The notes below the pieces were generated by a model. It was not told where the DNA came from and searched no databases. It was given only the letters and a program-made list of their open reading frames with translations. Below, piece after piece: positions 26,169 through 32,946 of a stretch of DNA of 55,711 bases (position 1 is the first letter of the stretch; each line of letters begins with the position of its first letter). This DNA comes from a virus. A program made the translations under genes and the position numbers. The stretch lies in IMG/VR virus record IMGVR_UViG_3300046822_000225, positions 1 through 55,711 of that record; one strand, written 5' to 3'.

Positions 26169-26839
26169 GCTCGCGCGCCAAGACGATCCGTCTCGCCGCG
26201 ATCTCAAGCGTCGTCGGTGTCGCACTGTTCGTCGCGATCACCCAGGCCGGCTCGTTCGCCCGCCACACCCACCACCAGGCCGCGGCGGCCGCGAAGACCG
26301 CGACCGCGGTGCAGACGACTGTCAAGCAGATCGTGATCCGCAACGGCCTGAAGGGCGCGCCCGGCGCGCCCGGGCGCGCCGGCGCCAGCATCCGAGGCCC
26401 CCGCGGCCCCGAAGGCCCCGCCGGGCCCGCGGGTCCGCGCGGACCACGCGGACCGCTGGGTCCGATCGGTCTCACACCACACATCGGCGTCAGCGACCTC
26501 GTGCCCGCGCTACGCACCCTCTGCGACGGGCCTTGCAACGGCGCCGACGGCGCGCCTGGCCCTGAAGGCGCCAAAGGCGATAGCGGAGCCACCGGCGACA
26601 ACGGCCCGAAGGGTGAGCCCGGCGCGCCTGGCACCCCTGGCGATGTCGGGCCGGCGGGGCCCGCCGGCCCGCCAGGCGCGGCCGGCCAGGACGGCGCACC
26701 GGGTCCCCAAGGGCCCGCCGGCCCCGCGGGCGCAGATGGCCCGGCCGGGCCGCAGGGCCCGCCCGGCGCCGACGCCATCACCACCACCGTCCTCGTGATC
26801 TGCACCGCCCCCGGGATCCCAATCCCCGCCTGCCCGTAG
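26165..26839 (+). CDS. Membrane-anchored collagen-like protein
   Basis: The ATG at 26165 overlaps the previous stop; the earlier in-frame ATG lies inside the upstream gene. The 224-aa product has an N-terminal membrane span ([18 protein letters not shown]), a helical stretch, then two Gly-X-Y collagen blocks (about residues 58-102 and 122-202) broken by a non-repeat segment with [12 protein letters not shown]. It ends in [13 protein letters not shown] with two Cys. Collagen repeats usually make trimeric rods in phage fibres; a membrane anchor is unusual. It may be a fibre, a lysis accessory or an envelope protein made in lysogens. Confidence 0.8.
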   Translation: MSSRAKTIRLAAISSVVGVALFVAITQAGSFARHTHHQAAAAAKTATAVQTTVKQIVIRNGLKGAPGAPGRAGASIRGPRGPEGPAGPAGPRGPRGPLGPIGLTPHIGVSDLVPALRTLCDGPCNGADGAPGPEGAKGDSGATGDNGPKGEPGAPGTPGDVGPAGPAGPPGAAGQDGAPGPQGPAGPAGADGPAGPQGPPGADAITTTVLVICTAPGIPIPACP

Positions 26840-26925
26840 CCCCAGGCGCCCGCGCCAACCCGAAGCCGCACATCCGCCACGCCCGCCCGTCCCGCGGGCC
26901 ACCACCCGCTCCCCGAAGGAGTCCC

Positions 26926-27441
26926 ATGAGCAAACCCCTGACGGCGCGCGGCCGCGCGCTGCACTGGCTGTCCACGCACCGCGGCCTCTACGAGCAGCCC
27001 CCGGGCAGCAACCGCGACAACCGCGCCGACGGCATCACCGCGGCGCAACGACGCCTCGGCGCGTTCCTCGTCGGCGAGGCCTGGTGCGGCGTCTGGGCAT
27101 GCAACGCCGCGCTGCAAGGCGGCGTGAAGATGATCAACCCCGCCAGGTGGGCCGGCGTCGCGACCATCGAAGACGACGCCCGCGCACACACCAACGGCTT
27201 CCGCGGCTGGACGAACGACCCCAAGCAGGTCCTGCGCGCCGACCTCGCCGTGCTCTTCGGTCGCGGCGTCCACGTCGCCACCGTCCGCCAGGTCTACCCG
27301 CGCCTCGGGTACCTCGTCACCGACGAAGGCAACACCAGCCCCGGCAACACGGGAAGCCAGTTCAACGGCGGCACCAGCAGCCGCCGCATCCGACGCATCA
27401 GCCAAGTCCACGGCTTCGCCCTCACCGCGTACGAGAACTAG
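26926..27441 (+). CDS. Endolysin, cysteine peptidase (CHAP/NlpC-P60-like)
   Basis: This 171-aa protein is a compact catalytic domain without a wall-binding domain. It has the N-terminal pattern [13 protein letters not shown], a cysteine in [13 protein letters not shown] (Cys54), a His in RGVHVATV (His116) and an acid or amide in [10 protein letters not shown] (Glu133/Asn135). This is the Cys-His-polar triad layout of CHAP or NlpC/P60 amidases/endopeptidases. No signal peptide is visible, so export would need the holin that follows. AAGGAG precedes the ATG. Confidence 0.85.
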   Translation: MSKPLTARGRALHWLSTHRGLYEQPPGSNRDNRADGITAAQRRLGAFLVGEAWCGVWACNAALQGGVKMINPARWAGVATIEDDARAHTNGFRGWTNDPKQVLRADLAVLFGRGVHVATVRQVYPRLGYLVTDEGNTSPGNTGSQFNGGTSSRRIRRISQVHGFALTAYEN

Positions 27442-27450
27442 GAGAACCGC

Positions 27451-27738
27451 ATGCTCAAGACCGTGGGCATCAGCCCGAAAGTCACGATCCCGTCCGTCGC
27501 CCTGATCCTGGTCGGCGCGACCCTCACCATCATCGGGCTGCTCGCCGCCAACGACACCATCAGCACCGCCGGCATCAGCGTCCTCGGCGCCGCCGGCATC
27601 CATCTCCCACTCGCCTACAAGGCCGACGCCGGCGCCATCATCCACGCCCTCGACGAGCCCGGCAACGACCAGCTGCTCGGCAACGCCCTCAACGCCGTCC
27701 AGGACATCGCGAGCACCATCACCGCCCCGTCAGCCTGA
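27451..27738 (+). CDS. Putative holin
   Basis: This 95-aa protein follows the endolysin by 9 nt with TAGGAGAA as ribosome site. It has two hydrophobic spans (about 14-30 [17 protein letters not shown] and 38-52 [15 protein letters not shown]) with a short turn and a polar C-terminal helix. Size and gene order fit a class II holin that lets endolysin reach the wall. No sequence family is certain. Confidence 0.75.
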   Translation: MLKTVGISPKVTIPSVALILVGATLTIIGLLAANDTISTAGISVLGAAGIHLPLAYKADAGAIIHALDEPGNDQLLGNALNAVQDIASTITAPSA

Positions 27739-27869
27739 TGCAGGACAACCCGAGCAGCCGCCCGCGTCGCCTGGCAGGCGCGATAGCGCACCTTGCGAGA
27801 ACGCTCACCAAAAACCGCGAGTGGCCGCCTGACCGTGACCTACACTCGACCGCGCTTCCATGGAAGCGT
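27739..27869. other. Gap with 16-bp palindrome before tRNA
   Basis: No gene is seen. Bases 27853-27868 form a perfect 16-bp palindrome, CGCTTCCATGGAAGCG, ending one base before the tRNA. TACACT at 27841-27846 could be a -10 box for the tRNA, although no good -35 box is found. Confidence 0.5.
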
Positions 27870-27943
27870 CCCCCGGTAGCTCAGCGGATAGAGCACGCCT
27901 TTTGCGAAGGTCGAGGTCGCAGGTTCGAATCCTGCCCGGGGGA
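27870..27943 (+). tRNA. tRNA of atypical anticodon arm (TGC by position)
   Basis: The acceptor stem is CCCCCGG/CCGGGGG (27870-27876 with 27936-27942), the discriminator is A, the D-arm GCTC...GAGC, and the T-arm GCAGG-TTCGAAT-CCTGC is perfect. The anticodon stem CGCCT/AGGTC (27896-27900, 27908-27912) has a C-C mismatch and a G-T pair. The 7-base loop TTTGCGA puts TGC (Ala) at 34-36, but the G3-U70 pair of tRNA-Ala is missing. The identity is therefore uncertain; a 5-bp stem with a 5-nt loop is also possible. No CCA is encoded. Confidence 0.8.
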
Positions 27944-28009
27944 TTCTCGGCACCTGTTGGACACGCTCGCGGCACCGCCGCTAGCATCCGTGGTCCTTCG
28001 CAAAAGGCG
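27896..28009. repeat. 15-bp inverted repeat of the tRNA anticodon arm
   Basis: Bases 27896-27910 (CGCCTTTTGCGAAGG, the anticodon arm) reappear as the exact reverse complement at 27995-28009. The spacing is 84 nt. A transcript reading through could pair with the anticodon arm. A chance match of this length so close by is very unlikely. Confidence 0.75.
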
Positions 28010-28049
28010 CTGCTGCCGCTGTGCGCAGGATCGGCCTGACGGTCGACAT

Positions 28050-28649
28050 GTGCCACATGTAGCTGCTGGTCGAGAGCCGCTGCCTTCGGGCTGGCGGCTC
28101 TCGATCGTTGTAGCGCTCATCGTGTTCGCGATCCTGGCCGCTGCCGCGGCGCCGGCACGCGCAGACGACCTGCCGCTCCCATCCGTGCAGCACCCCGCTG
28201 TCGGCACCCGGATCCTCGACAGCATCCAGATCGCCGAACACGTCCTCGGCGCCGCACCGGCCTGCGAGCTGCACATCTACATCGCCGACCTGCACGCGCT
28301 CGGTGACGCCGCCGTCTCCGCGATGGCGCTCTGCACGATCTGGCTCGGCCAGGACCAGGGCAACACGCCGACCGCCCGGATCTACTGGTGCACCATCCTC
28401 GCGCACGAGCTCGCGCACATCCTCGGCTACACCGACCCCATCGGTGTCCGGTCCGTCGACGGCCACATCGACCACAGCCACAGCCCAGACAACCACGCGC
28501 TCATGTACACAGCCGCCGGCAACAACGTGCTGTACCCCTGCTACCAGCGTTTCCTCCCAGCCGGCCAAGGCCACTCCTGGCGAGCCCACCACATCGCGAT
28601 CCCCTGGTCCATCCCTCCACCACCACGCACCCTCACCGCAGCACCCTGA
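28050..28649 (+). CDS. Secreted HExxH metallopeptidase-like protein
   Basis: The predicted product is 199 aa from the GTG at 28050; a GTG at 27990 is an alternative, and no clear ribosome site is seen for either. It has a signal peptide (RLSIVVALIVFAILAAAAAP, cleavage near ARA-DD at about residue 38). The mature part contains HELAHILGY (about 119-127), a zincin HExxH site, and a His-rich stretch GHIDHSHSPDN followed by ALMY, like the third zinc ligand and Met-turn of metzincins. Six or so Cys could form disulfides. It would act outside the host cell; the substrate is unknown. It lies between lysis genes and a terminator, like a moron gene. Confidence 0.72.
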   Translation: MPHVAAGREPLPSGWRLSIVVALIVFAILAAAAAPARADDLPLPSVQHPAVGTRILDSIQIAEHVLGAAPACELHIYIADLHALGDAAVSAMALCTIWLGQDQGNTPTARIYWCTILAHELAHILGYTDPIGVRSVDGHIDHSHSPDNHALMYTAAGNNVLYPCYQRFLPAGQGHSWRAHHIAIPWSIPPPPRTLTAAP

Positions 28650-28680
28650 GCGCCCTCGGCCACACCCGGCCGGGGGCGCT
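28649..28680 (+). terminator. Rho-independent-type terminator
   Basis: A 13-bp stem (AGCGCCCTCGGCC, 28649-28661, with GGCCGGGGGCGCT, 28668-28680) and a 6-nt loop are followed by TTCGTCGTTC. It overlaps the stop of the secreted protein gene and would end the late or accessory transcript. Confidence 0.85.
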
Positions 28681-28718
28681 TTCGTCGTTCCGGCGGCTGG
28701 TGGTGAGAGGATCACGGC

Positions 28719-29615
28719 ATGGCCGAGACCGCCTTCCAGGTCACGTACGACGGGCCCGCACTCGCGACCGGCGACATGCCCGTCCGAGATCTCGCGCCCG
28801 CCCTGCTCGCGCTAGGCAACCTCTTCTCGCAGGCCAGCAAGGTCATACACCCTGAACGCGAGCCAGTGGCGCTGAACATCCGTGCGACCACCGAAGGCTC
28901 GTTCGTCGTGCAGCTGATCCTGCACTCCGCCTGGGAAGAGATCCTGGACATCTTCGGTTCAAAGGGCGCTGCAGCGCTCATCGCACTCAAGGAAGCGGTG
29001 CTCGCCGGCGGCGCCGGGCTGTTCTGGTTCATCAGGCACCTCAACGGGCGATCAATCGTCAGCCAACAGCCAGTGCCCGGAAGCGACAACATCACAGTCA
29101 CGCTCGACGACGGCACGACCGTCGACGTGCCCGCGAACGTCCTGCCGCTCTATCTCAGCATCGATATCCGCCGGCGCGCACGCGACGTCGTGCAGCCGCT
29201 CACACGCCCCGGCGTCGAGATCCTGCGGTTCCAGGTCGACAAGCACGTCACGCTCGAGCTTCGCACCAACGACGTGCCCGCCTATGACCCGCCCACCGGA
29301 CCCGTCACGCCACTCGCCGACAACGAGACCGAGATGATCCTCGAGATCGCATCCGTCGCGTTCACCGAAGGCAACAAATGGCGCCTCAGCGACGGCGACC
29401 GGATATTCGCAGCCGCCATCGAAGACCACGAGTTCCTTGCACGGGTCGAAGAAGGCGAAGAAGCGTTCCGAAAAGGCGACAGGTTGCGAGCCAACATGCG
29501 GGTCATCCAGATCCAAGAAGGTGACCGCCTGCGCACCGACTACATCGTCACCAAGGTCACCGAGCACGTCCCGCGCCCCACCCAAATGCGACTCGACGAC
29601 CCAGACACCACCTAG
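28719..29615 (+). CDS. Conserved protein of unknown function, moron-like
   Basis: This 298-aa protein begins ETAFQVTYDGPALATGDMPVRDLAPALLALG, an N-terminus I recall from a widespread bacterial family of unknown function. It has a membrane-like segment at about 84-108 (ALIALKEAVLAGGAGLFWFI), an all-beta central part, and a C-terminal half with ASVAFTEGNKWRLSDGDRIFAAAIED, FLARVEEGEEAFRKGDRL and a YIVTKVTEH end. The gene stands alone between two related terminators and so is probably expressed from its own promoter in lysogens. The sequence shows no catalytic motif. Confidence 0.85.
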   Translation: MAETAFQVTYDGPALATGDMPVRDLAPALLALGNLFSQASKVIHPEREPVALNIRATTEGSFVVQLILHSAWEEILDIFGSKGAAALIALKEAVLAGGAGLFWFIRHLNGRSIVSQQPVPGSDNITVTLDDGTTVDVPANVLPLYLSIDIRRRARDVVQPLTRPGVEILRFQVDKHVTLELRTNDVPAYDPPTGPVTPLADNETEMILEIASVAFTEGNKWRLSDGDRIFAAAIEDHEFLARVEEGEEAFRKGDRLRANMRVIQIQEGDRLRTDYIVTKVTEHVPRPTQMRLDDPDTT

Positions 29616-29653
29616 CATCCCGCCAGCCCTACGAGAGGTAGCACTCGACACCC

Positions 29654-29686
29654 AAGCGCCCCTGGCCCAACCGGCCTGGGGCGCTT
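29654..29686. terminator. Bidirectional terminator between convergent genes
   Basis: A 14-position stem (AAGCGCCCC-T-GGCC, 29654-29667, with GGCC-T-GGGGCGCTT, 29673-29686) has one T-T mismatch and a 5-nt loop. TTCTGTCGTTC follows on the plus strand. It lies between the rightward gene ending at 29615 and the leftward gene ending at 29739 and could serve both. Its 3' flank resembles that of the terminator at 28649. Confidence 0.85.
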
Positions 29687-29738
29687 CTGTCGTTCTAGGG
29701 CGCGGTGGTGAGGAGGGGATCACCCAGGCAAGCATCGC

Positions 29739-30068
29739 TCAGGGTGGCGTCGCCACCATGGCTGACGCGAAGTCATATTCGCAGTGACGGCACCGCATCG
29801 TGCCCTTCTTGACGTCCTCGCCGCAACGCGGGCATGTCTTCGTCCTCGGTCGGGTCATGAACCAGATCAGCGAGAGGAAGACGAAACCGAAGAACCCGAT
29901 CAGCAGGACAACCAGCACCCCGATCCCGGCGCCTGTGGTGCAGGCGTCCTGCGATAGCTGATCGGCTTGTTTGGTGCAGTTGCTGGCGCCGGCGCCGAGC
30001 ACTGCCCAGGCGATGATCAGCGCGGACCAAATCCACAGCGCCCACGTCATCTTTCTCCATTTGCGCAT
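29739..30068 (-). CDS. Two-span membrane protein with C-terminal zinc ribbon
   Basis: This 109-aa protein on the minus strand starts at 30068 with CAGGAGC as ribosome site. It has two membrane spans (MTWALWIWSALIIAWAVLG and GIGVLVVLLIGFFGFVFLSL), then a short cytoplasmic tail with CPRCGEDVKKGTMRCRHCEY, a Cys4 zinc ribbon. Two small Cys lie in the loop. Such proteins are common in actinobacteria. It forms an operon with the secreted protein encoded 13 nt upstream. It might alter the envelope of a lysogen, for instance superinfection exclusion; this is inference. Confidence 0.82.
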   Translation of the reverse strand: MRKWRKMTWALWIWSALIIAWAVLGAGASNCTKQADQLSQDACTTGAGIGVLVVLLIGFFGFVFLSLIWFMTRPRTKTCPRCGEDVKKGTMRCRHCEYDFASAMVATPP

Positions 30069-30081
30069 CGGACGCTCCTGA

Positions 30082-30423
30082 CTAGGCGGTGATCGTGATC
30101 GTCCAGGGGCCGACCGCGTTTATCTCAAACGAGTGACGCCCCTTCTTGAGGAAGGTGCTGCCGTGCGACCCGGTCGAGTTGACGGGCACGCCGGCGTTCG
30201 GGCTGCCAAGCTTGTCGATCGAATCGAAGATCGAGAAAAGACCACCCTGCGCGGTCCATCTGAGCGTCGAGTTCTTCGCGAGCCTGAACGGCGCGAGGGT
30301 CTTACCGCCGTTGCCGCTGAAGTGTTTGACCACGACGGGCTTGTGCTTCGTGGCCGCTTCGCCCGTCGGAGCGATCAGCGCGAACCAAACGACGGCAGCA
30401 ACCAACATTCCCGCACGCGTCAT
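30082..30423 (-). CDS. Small secreted protein, unknown function
   Basis: The start at 30423 is chosen because AGGGGG lies 8 nt upstream on the minus strand; a further upstream ATG lacks one. The 113-aa product has a signal peptide (MLVAAVVWFALIAPTGEAAT, cleavage near GEA-AT) and a small beta-rich mature domain with HFSGNGGKTLAPFRL and a C-terminal SFEINAVGPWTITITA. It resembles small secreted Ig-like domains. It is co-transcribed with the downstream membrane zinc-ribbon gene. Confidence 0.75.
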   Translation of the reverse strand: MTRAGMLVAAVVWFALIAPTGEAATKHKPVVVKHFSGNGGKTLAPFRLAKNSTLRWTAQGGLFSIFDSIDKLGSPNAGVPVNSTGSHGSTFLKKGRHSFEINAVGPWTITITA

Positions 30424-30600
30424 TGAACTGCCCCCTCTCGATATGGCCTGGCGCCCCTGACCTGAGAATTCTCTCACTAGCCGCGCCTCAAGGGGGAGAA
30501 CATTGTGCCCCCACGTCCTATCTCATCCCAACACGCAAGAGATTTCAGAGGTTGACGCAGAGCGAGGGGCGCACACATCATGGATGGAGGGGGCACGCTG
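30424..30600. promoter_or_regulatory. Intergenic region between divergent genes
   Basis: It holds a perfect 10-bp palindrome, GAGAATTCTC, at 30464-30473, close to where a promoter for the minus-strand operon is expected (TTGAGG on the minus strand at about 30486-30491). On the plus strand TTGACG at 30552-30557 could be a -35 box for the gene at 30601, although the -10 is weak. GGATGGAGGGGG (about 30582-30593) is that gene's ribosome site. Confidence 0.45.
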
Positions 30601-30840
30601 ATGAGCAGGCTGGACGAGCGTGAAGACGGAACGCGCGGACTTGTGGTCATCGATGGACACGGCATGTCGGCGGACGATGCTGCCTGGGCGCTGATTGCGG
30701 ACGCGGCCGAACGCGGGCTGTCCTTGCCTGGGCTCAGCTCTTCTTGCGCTTTGAAGCTGGAGCGGGTGATGTCTGCTGGTGATCGCGCTGCCGGGCTTCA
30801 GCCTCGAGCACTCCCACAACCTCGTCGTCAGCCGAGCTGA
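30601..30840 (+). CDS. Small protein, unknown function, overlapping repressor 3' end
   Basis: The ATG at 30601 has GGAGGGGG 7 nt upstream. The 79-aa product begins MSRLDEREDGTRGLVVIDGH and has a helix DDAAWALIADAAERG. From 30734 on it overlaps the repressor gene on the opposite strand. The last 35 residues are basic and low-complexity, so they may be shadow only. The gene could influence repressor mRNA by convergent transcription. Confidence 0.5.
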   Translation: MSRLDEREDGTRGLVVIDGHGMSADDAAWALIADAAERGLSLPGLSSSCALKLERVMSAGDRAAGLQPRALPQPRRQPS

Positions 30841-31096
30841 CGCCCGGGCGCGCAGCTCGCCGCGCGGCGGCGATCGGGTACTCATAGAACCGCTCGGGTA
30901 CTTCGCCTAACGCTTGTGCCAGGGCCTCGATGATCCGCGCCTCCGGCACCCGCCCTGGGCTCCGTTCGATCGCCTCGATGGTCTTCTCGCCGATGCCTGG
31001 ATCTCCGGGATGCACGGTCTTGCGCGAGAGCACCGAGACGCTCCAGCCCTGTTGCCGCCGCAGCGCGGGCAGCAGCTCGTGAATGAGCTCGACCAC
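30734..31096 (-). CDS. XRE-type repressor (immunity repressor candidate)
   Basis: The first GTG at 31096 gives a 120-aa protein whose start coincides with the expected transcript start, so it may be leaderless. The N-terminal 65 residues are helix-turn-helix-like: ELIHELLPALRRQQGWSVSV, then LSRKTVHPGDPGIGEKTIEA and RIIEALAQALGEVP. The C-terminal part is short and polar, with no peptidase domain, so it would not be a self-cleaving LexA-type repressor. It is divergent from a Cro-like gene, the usual arrangement of a lysogeny switch. Confidence 0.8.
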   Translation of the reverse strand: MVELIHELLPALRRQQGWSVSVLSRKTVHPGDPGIGEKTIEAIERSPGRVPEARIIEALAQALGEVPERFYEYPIAAARRAARPGVSSADDEVVGVLEAEARQRDHQQTSPAPASKRKKS

Positions 31097-31104
31097 AAAC
31101 GGCG

Positions 31105-31156
31105 ATGCAACCCGTTGGACAATGGCTTGACAACCAACAGAGTAGCTCCCTACAGT
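31105..31156. promoter_or_regulatory. Back-to-back promoters of the lysogeny switch
   Basis: Rightward: TTGACA (31127-31132), 18-bp spacer, TACAGT (31151-31156), giving transcript start at about 31163, at or beside the GTG at 31164. Leftward: TTGTCA (31133-31128), 17-bp spacer, TTGCAT (31110-31105), giving a start at about 31098 beside the GTG at 31096. The two -35 boxes share bases 31128-31132. TTGGACAA at about 31115-31122 and TTGACAA at 31127-31133 may be operator half-sites. Confidence 0.75.
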
Positions 31157-31163
31157 CTGTGGG

Positions 31164-31391
31164 GTGATTGAACGTAGAACGGTGACCAAGCTCAAGCTCG
31201 CGATCGTCCGGACGGGCGTCGCTCAGAAAGACATCGCCGCCGAGCTAGGAATGGATCAGGCGCACCTGTCGCGGATCGTGAACGGCTTGCACGCCGACGA
31301 CGCTACTCGTGAGGCCATCACCGATGTGCTTCGACGGCATTTGCCCGACCTGCAGCCAACAGACGTATGGGATCAGGAGGCTGCGGCGTGA
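31164..31391 (+). CDS. Cro-like helix-turn-helix regulator
   Basis: This 75-aa protein is a single helix-turn-helix domain: LKLAIVRTGVAQKDIAAELG, MDQAHLSRIVNG, ATREAITDVLRRH. The GTG at 31164 sits about at the predicted transcript start, giving leaderless translation; GTG at 31182 is an alternative. It is the first gene of the long rightward early operon and divergent from the repressor. It would repress the repressor promoter as Cro does; the role is inferred from layout. Confidence 0.85.
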   Translation: MIERRTVTKLKLAIVRTGVAQKDIAAELGMDQAHLSRIVNGLHADDATREAITDVLRRHLPDLQPTDVWDQEAAA

Positions 31392-31927
31392 GTTCGTCGT
31401 CGGGGACGAGGGTCTTGTTGGAGTGCGTGTTGGATGCGCGCGCGTTGAATTTGGAGCAGGCGCGGTTGCTGTTTGACCCGTCGGTCGAGGTGGACAGCTT
31501 GCTCGAGTTGCCGGCGGCGTTGCTGCGCGCGGGCGCGCCGGCGGTGCTGGTGAGCGAGTTGTCGGTGTTGTGTCGCCGGGTGCTCGAGTCGAACCTGCTG
31601 GAGGGTGAGCGCGAGCGCGTGCTGGCGGGTGTGCTGGACGAGCAGCTGGCCGCGATCCGGGTATTGCCGGTCGCCGGGCGATTGACGGCGAAGGGGATCG
31701 CGCGTGCTGTGCGTGGCCCGCTCGGCGTGGTCCTCGACGGTGGCGGCGGCGACGCGGTGCGGTACTTCCGCGCGTGCTGCGCGGTGCGCGATGTTGTCGC
31801 GGCGGTGCCGCGCGCGCAGCTGCTGGCGCCCGCTGTTCGCCACGAGCTGCGTGAGCGCAAGTTCAGGCTGCTCGCCGAGCTCGCTGCAGCTGAGATCGCA
31901 GGCGTCGTGGACGCGGTGGCGGCCTGA
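31388..31927 (+). CDS. Helical early protein, unknown function
   Basis: The GTG at 31388 overlaps the Cro stop (GTGA). The 179-aa product is Leu/Val/Arg-rich and helical throughout (LLECVLDARALNLEQARLLF, VLVSELSVLCRRVLES, RKFRLLAELAAAEIAGVVD). There is no recognised domain. It is likely an early regulator or takeover protein from its place right after Cro. Confidence 0.72.
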   Translation: MSSSSGTRVLLECVLDARALNLEQARLLFDPSVEVDSLLELPAALLRAGAPAVLVSELSVLCRRVLESNLLEGERERVLAGVLDEQLAAIRVLPVAGRLTAKGIARAVRGPLGVVLDGGGGDAVRYFRACCAVRDVVAAVPRAQLLAPAVRHELRERKFRLLAELAAAEIAGVVDAVAA

Positions 31928-32172
31928 TGGCGCTCGTGGCGTGTTTTGCTTGTGCGCGTAGCCGTTGGGGTGCGTGTTGGCGTCATGGCGGTGGTGGGCC
32001 GCGTGAGCTTGTTCTTCCTGGCGCCTTGGCGCTGTGTTCTTCGTCGCAGGAGTTCTCCACGCGCGGCGAGGCCCCCGACCCCAAGATCGGGTTGCCGTCA
32101 TCGGTCCGCGTCCTATCCCTCCCCCTGGGGGCGCGGACCGTTGACGATGTCGGACGGGTGGTGGCGGCGTGA
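31927..32172 (+). CDS. Doubtful small early gene
   Basis: The frame is open from an ATG overlapping the previous stop (TGATG) to a stop overlapping the next start (GTGA), which supports a real gene. The 81-aa product is unusual, however: a Cys/Arg/Trp-rich start (ACFACARSRWGACWRHGG) and an uncharacteristic middle. The opposite strand is also open. Coding is possible but uncertain. Confidence 0.4.
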   Translation: MALVACFACARSRWGACWRHGGGGPRELVLPGALALCSSSQEFSTRGEAPDPKIGLPSSVRVLSLPLGARTVDDVGRVVAA

Positions 32173-32477
32173 TCGTTCATGTGGTGCCGCACGCTGGTGT
32201 TGAGCAGGCGCGGATGGAGATGCGCTGGTGCGGGATCACTGTCGCGGCGTTGCAGGCCGCTGATGATCTTGGCGGGCCGGCTGATCTGATCTTGATCGCG
32301 GTCCCGGCTGGTGAGGGCCGCTTGCTGGTCGCGTCGTTGACGGGTGGTCCGGCGTTCGCGCCGGTGCCGCGCGAGTGTTGTCGCGATTGTGGTGAGTCGT
32401 TGGCGGGCCCGTCGCCTGACGGGCGTTGCGGTTGGTGCCAGGAGGAGTTCGCGCGGCCTCCCGGGGTCGGCGCATGA
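32169..32477 (+). CDS. Small protein with C-terminal zinc ribbon
   Basis: This 102-aa protein starts at GTG 32169 (GTGA overlap). The first 75 residues form an alpha/beta part (MIVHVVPHAGVEQARMEM, ADLILIAVPAGEGRLLVASL) and the end has CCRDCGESLAGPSPDGRCGW then C, a short Cys4 zinc ribbon. Many early actinophage proteins have such ribbons. The function is unknown. Confidence 0.72.
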   Translation: MIVHVVPHAGVEQARMEMRWCGITVAALQAADDLGGPADLILIAVPAGEGRLLVASLTGGPAFAPVPRECCRDCGESLAGPSPDGRCGWCQEEFARPPGVGA

Positions 32478-32704
32478 CGGGCGCCTTGATCTTGGTGGTG
32501 CTGTTGCTGAGCCCGTTCGCGGCGATCGGCGTGATCGTGGCGGGTGCCGCGCTGGTGTTCTGGCTGCGCGGACGCCGGACGGGCGCTGTCGAGCGCGAGC
32601 GTGTGATGGCCGACAGCGTGGCGGAGTGGATCGCTCTGCCGCCGGCGGGCCTGGCTGACGACCTGCTTGGCTTGGGCGGCGCGAGGGCGCGGTCATGGCT
32701 GTGA
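32474..32704 (+). CDS. Small membrane protein, unknown function
   Basis: The ATG at 32474 overlaps the preceding stop (ATGA). The 76-aa product has a long hydrophobic N-terminus (about 4-30, LILVVLLLSPFAAIGVIVAG) and a basic juxtamembrane stretch RGRRTGAVERER, so the C-terminus is probably in the cytoplasm. The family is not recognised. Confidence 0.68.
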   Translation: MTGALILVVLLLSPFAAIGVIVAGAALVFWLRGRRTGAVERERVMADSVAEWIALPPAGLADDLLGLGGARARSWL

Positions 32705-32946
32705 CGGGTGGCGGCCAGGAGCGTGATGCGCGTCTTCGGGCCGCGCAGAGCAGCACCCGGCGGCCGAGTTGGACGCAGCCGATCTGCGATCCCTGTTGGA
32801 TCAGCCGCCACCCGGCGCGACCGTCAACCCGCCTACTGTCGCCGGACGCTGAGACCTGCGCTTTCTGCGGCCGTCAGACGACATCGGGCATCTACGTGCG
32901 CGTCGACCCGAAGACCGTCCCGTTCCCGGCGACCCGGGAGGCCTGA
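32695..32946 (+). CDS. Cys4 zinc-finger phage protein
   Basis: This 83-aa protein contains CDPCW near residue 31 and CAFCGRQTTSGIYVRVDPKT near residue 55. The combination of C-x2-C, C-x2-C-G and T-SGIYVR-DP is characteristic of a small actinophage zinc-finger family seen often in early regions. It probably binds nucleic acid or a host protein. The start is the ATG at 32695 inside the previous gene's end. Confidence 0.78.
   Translation: MAVTGGGQERDARLRAAQSSTRRPSWTQPICDPCWISRHPARPSTRLLSPDAETCAFCGRQTTSGIYVRVDPKTVPFPATREA

Noticed and set aside
26128-27645. 505-aa minus-strand frame with Gly-Pro repeats
   Set aside because: Antisense of the collagen-like GGC/CCC-rich DNA naturally reads as Gly/Pro repeats.
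27855-27863. CTTCCATGG shared by the palindrome before the odd tRNA and the tRNA-Thr half at 49220-49228
   Set aside because: A 9-base match containing a palindromic centre can arise by chance and anticodon-arm similarity; no further similarity is seen.
32040-32140. tRNA-like stretch with CCCGA...TCGGG and a T-arm-like TCGGTCCGCGTCC
   Set aside because: Acceptor strands do not pair, the T-loop differs from TTCRANT, and the frame is open as part of the operon. Not called as tRNA.
31983-32756. 257-aa minus-strand open frame opposite the early operon
   Set aside because: Composition is Arg/Pro/Ser-rich shadow type; the plus strand has coupled genes with zinc motifs.
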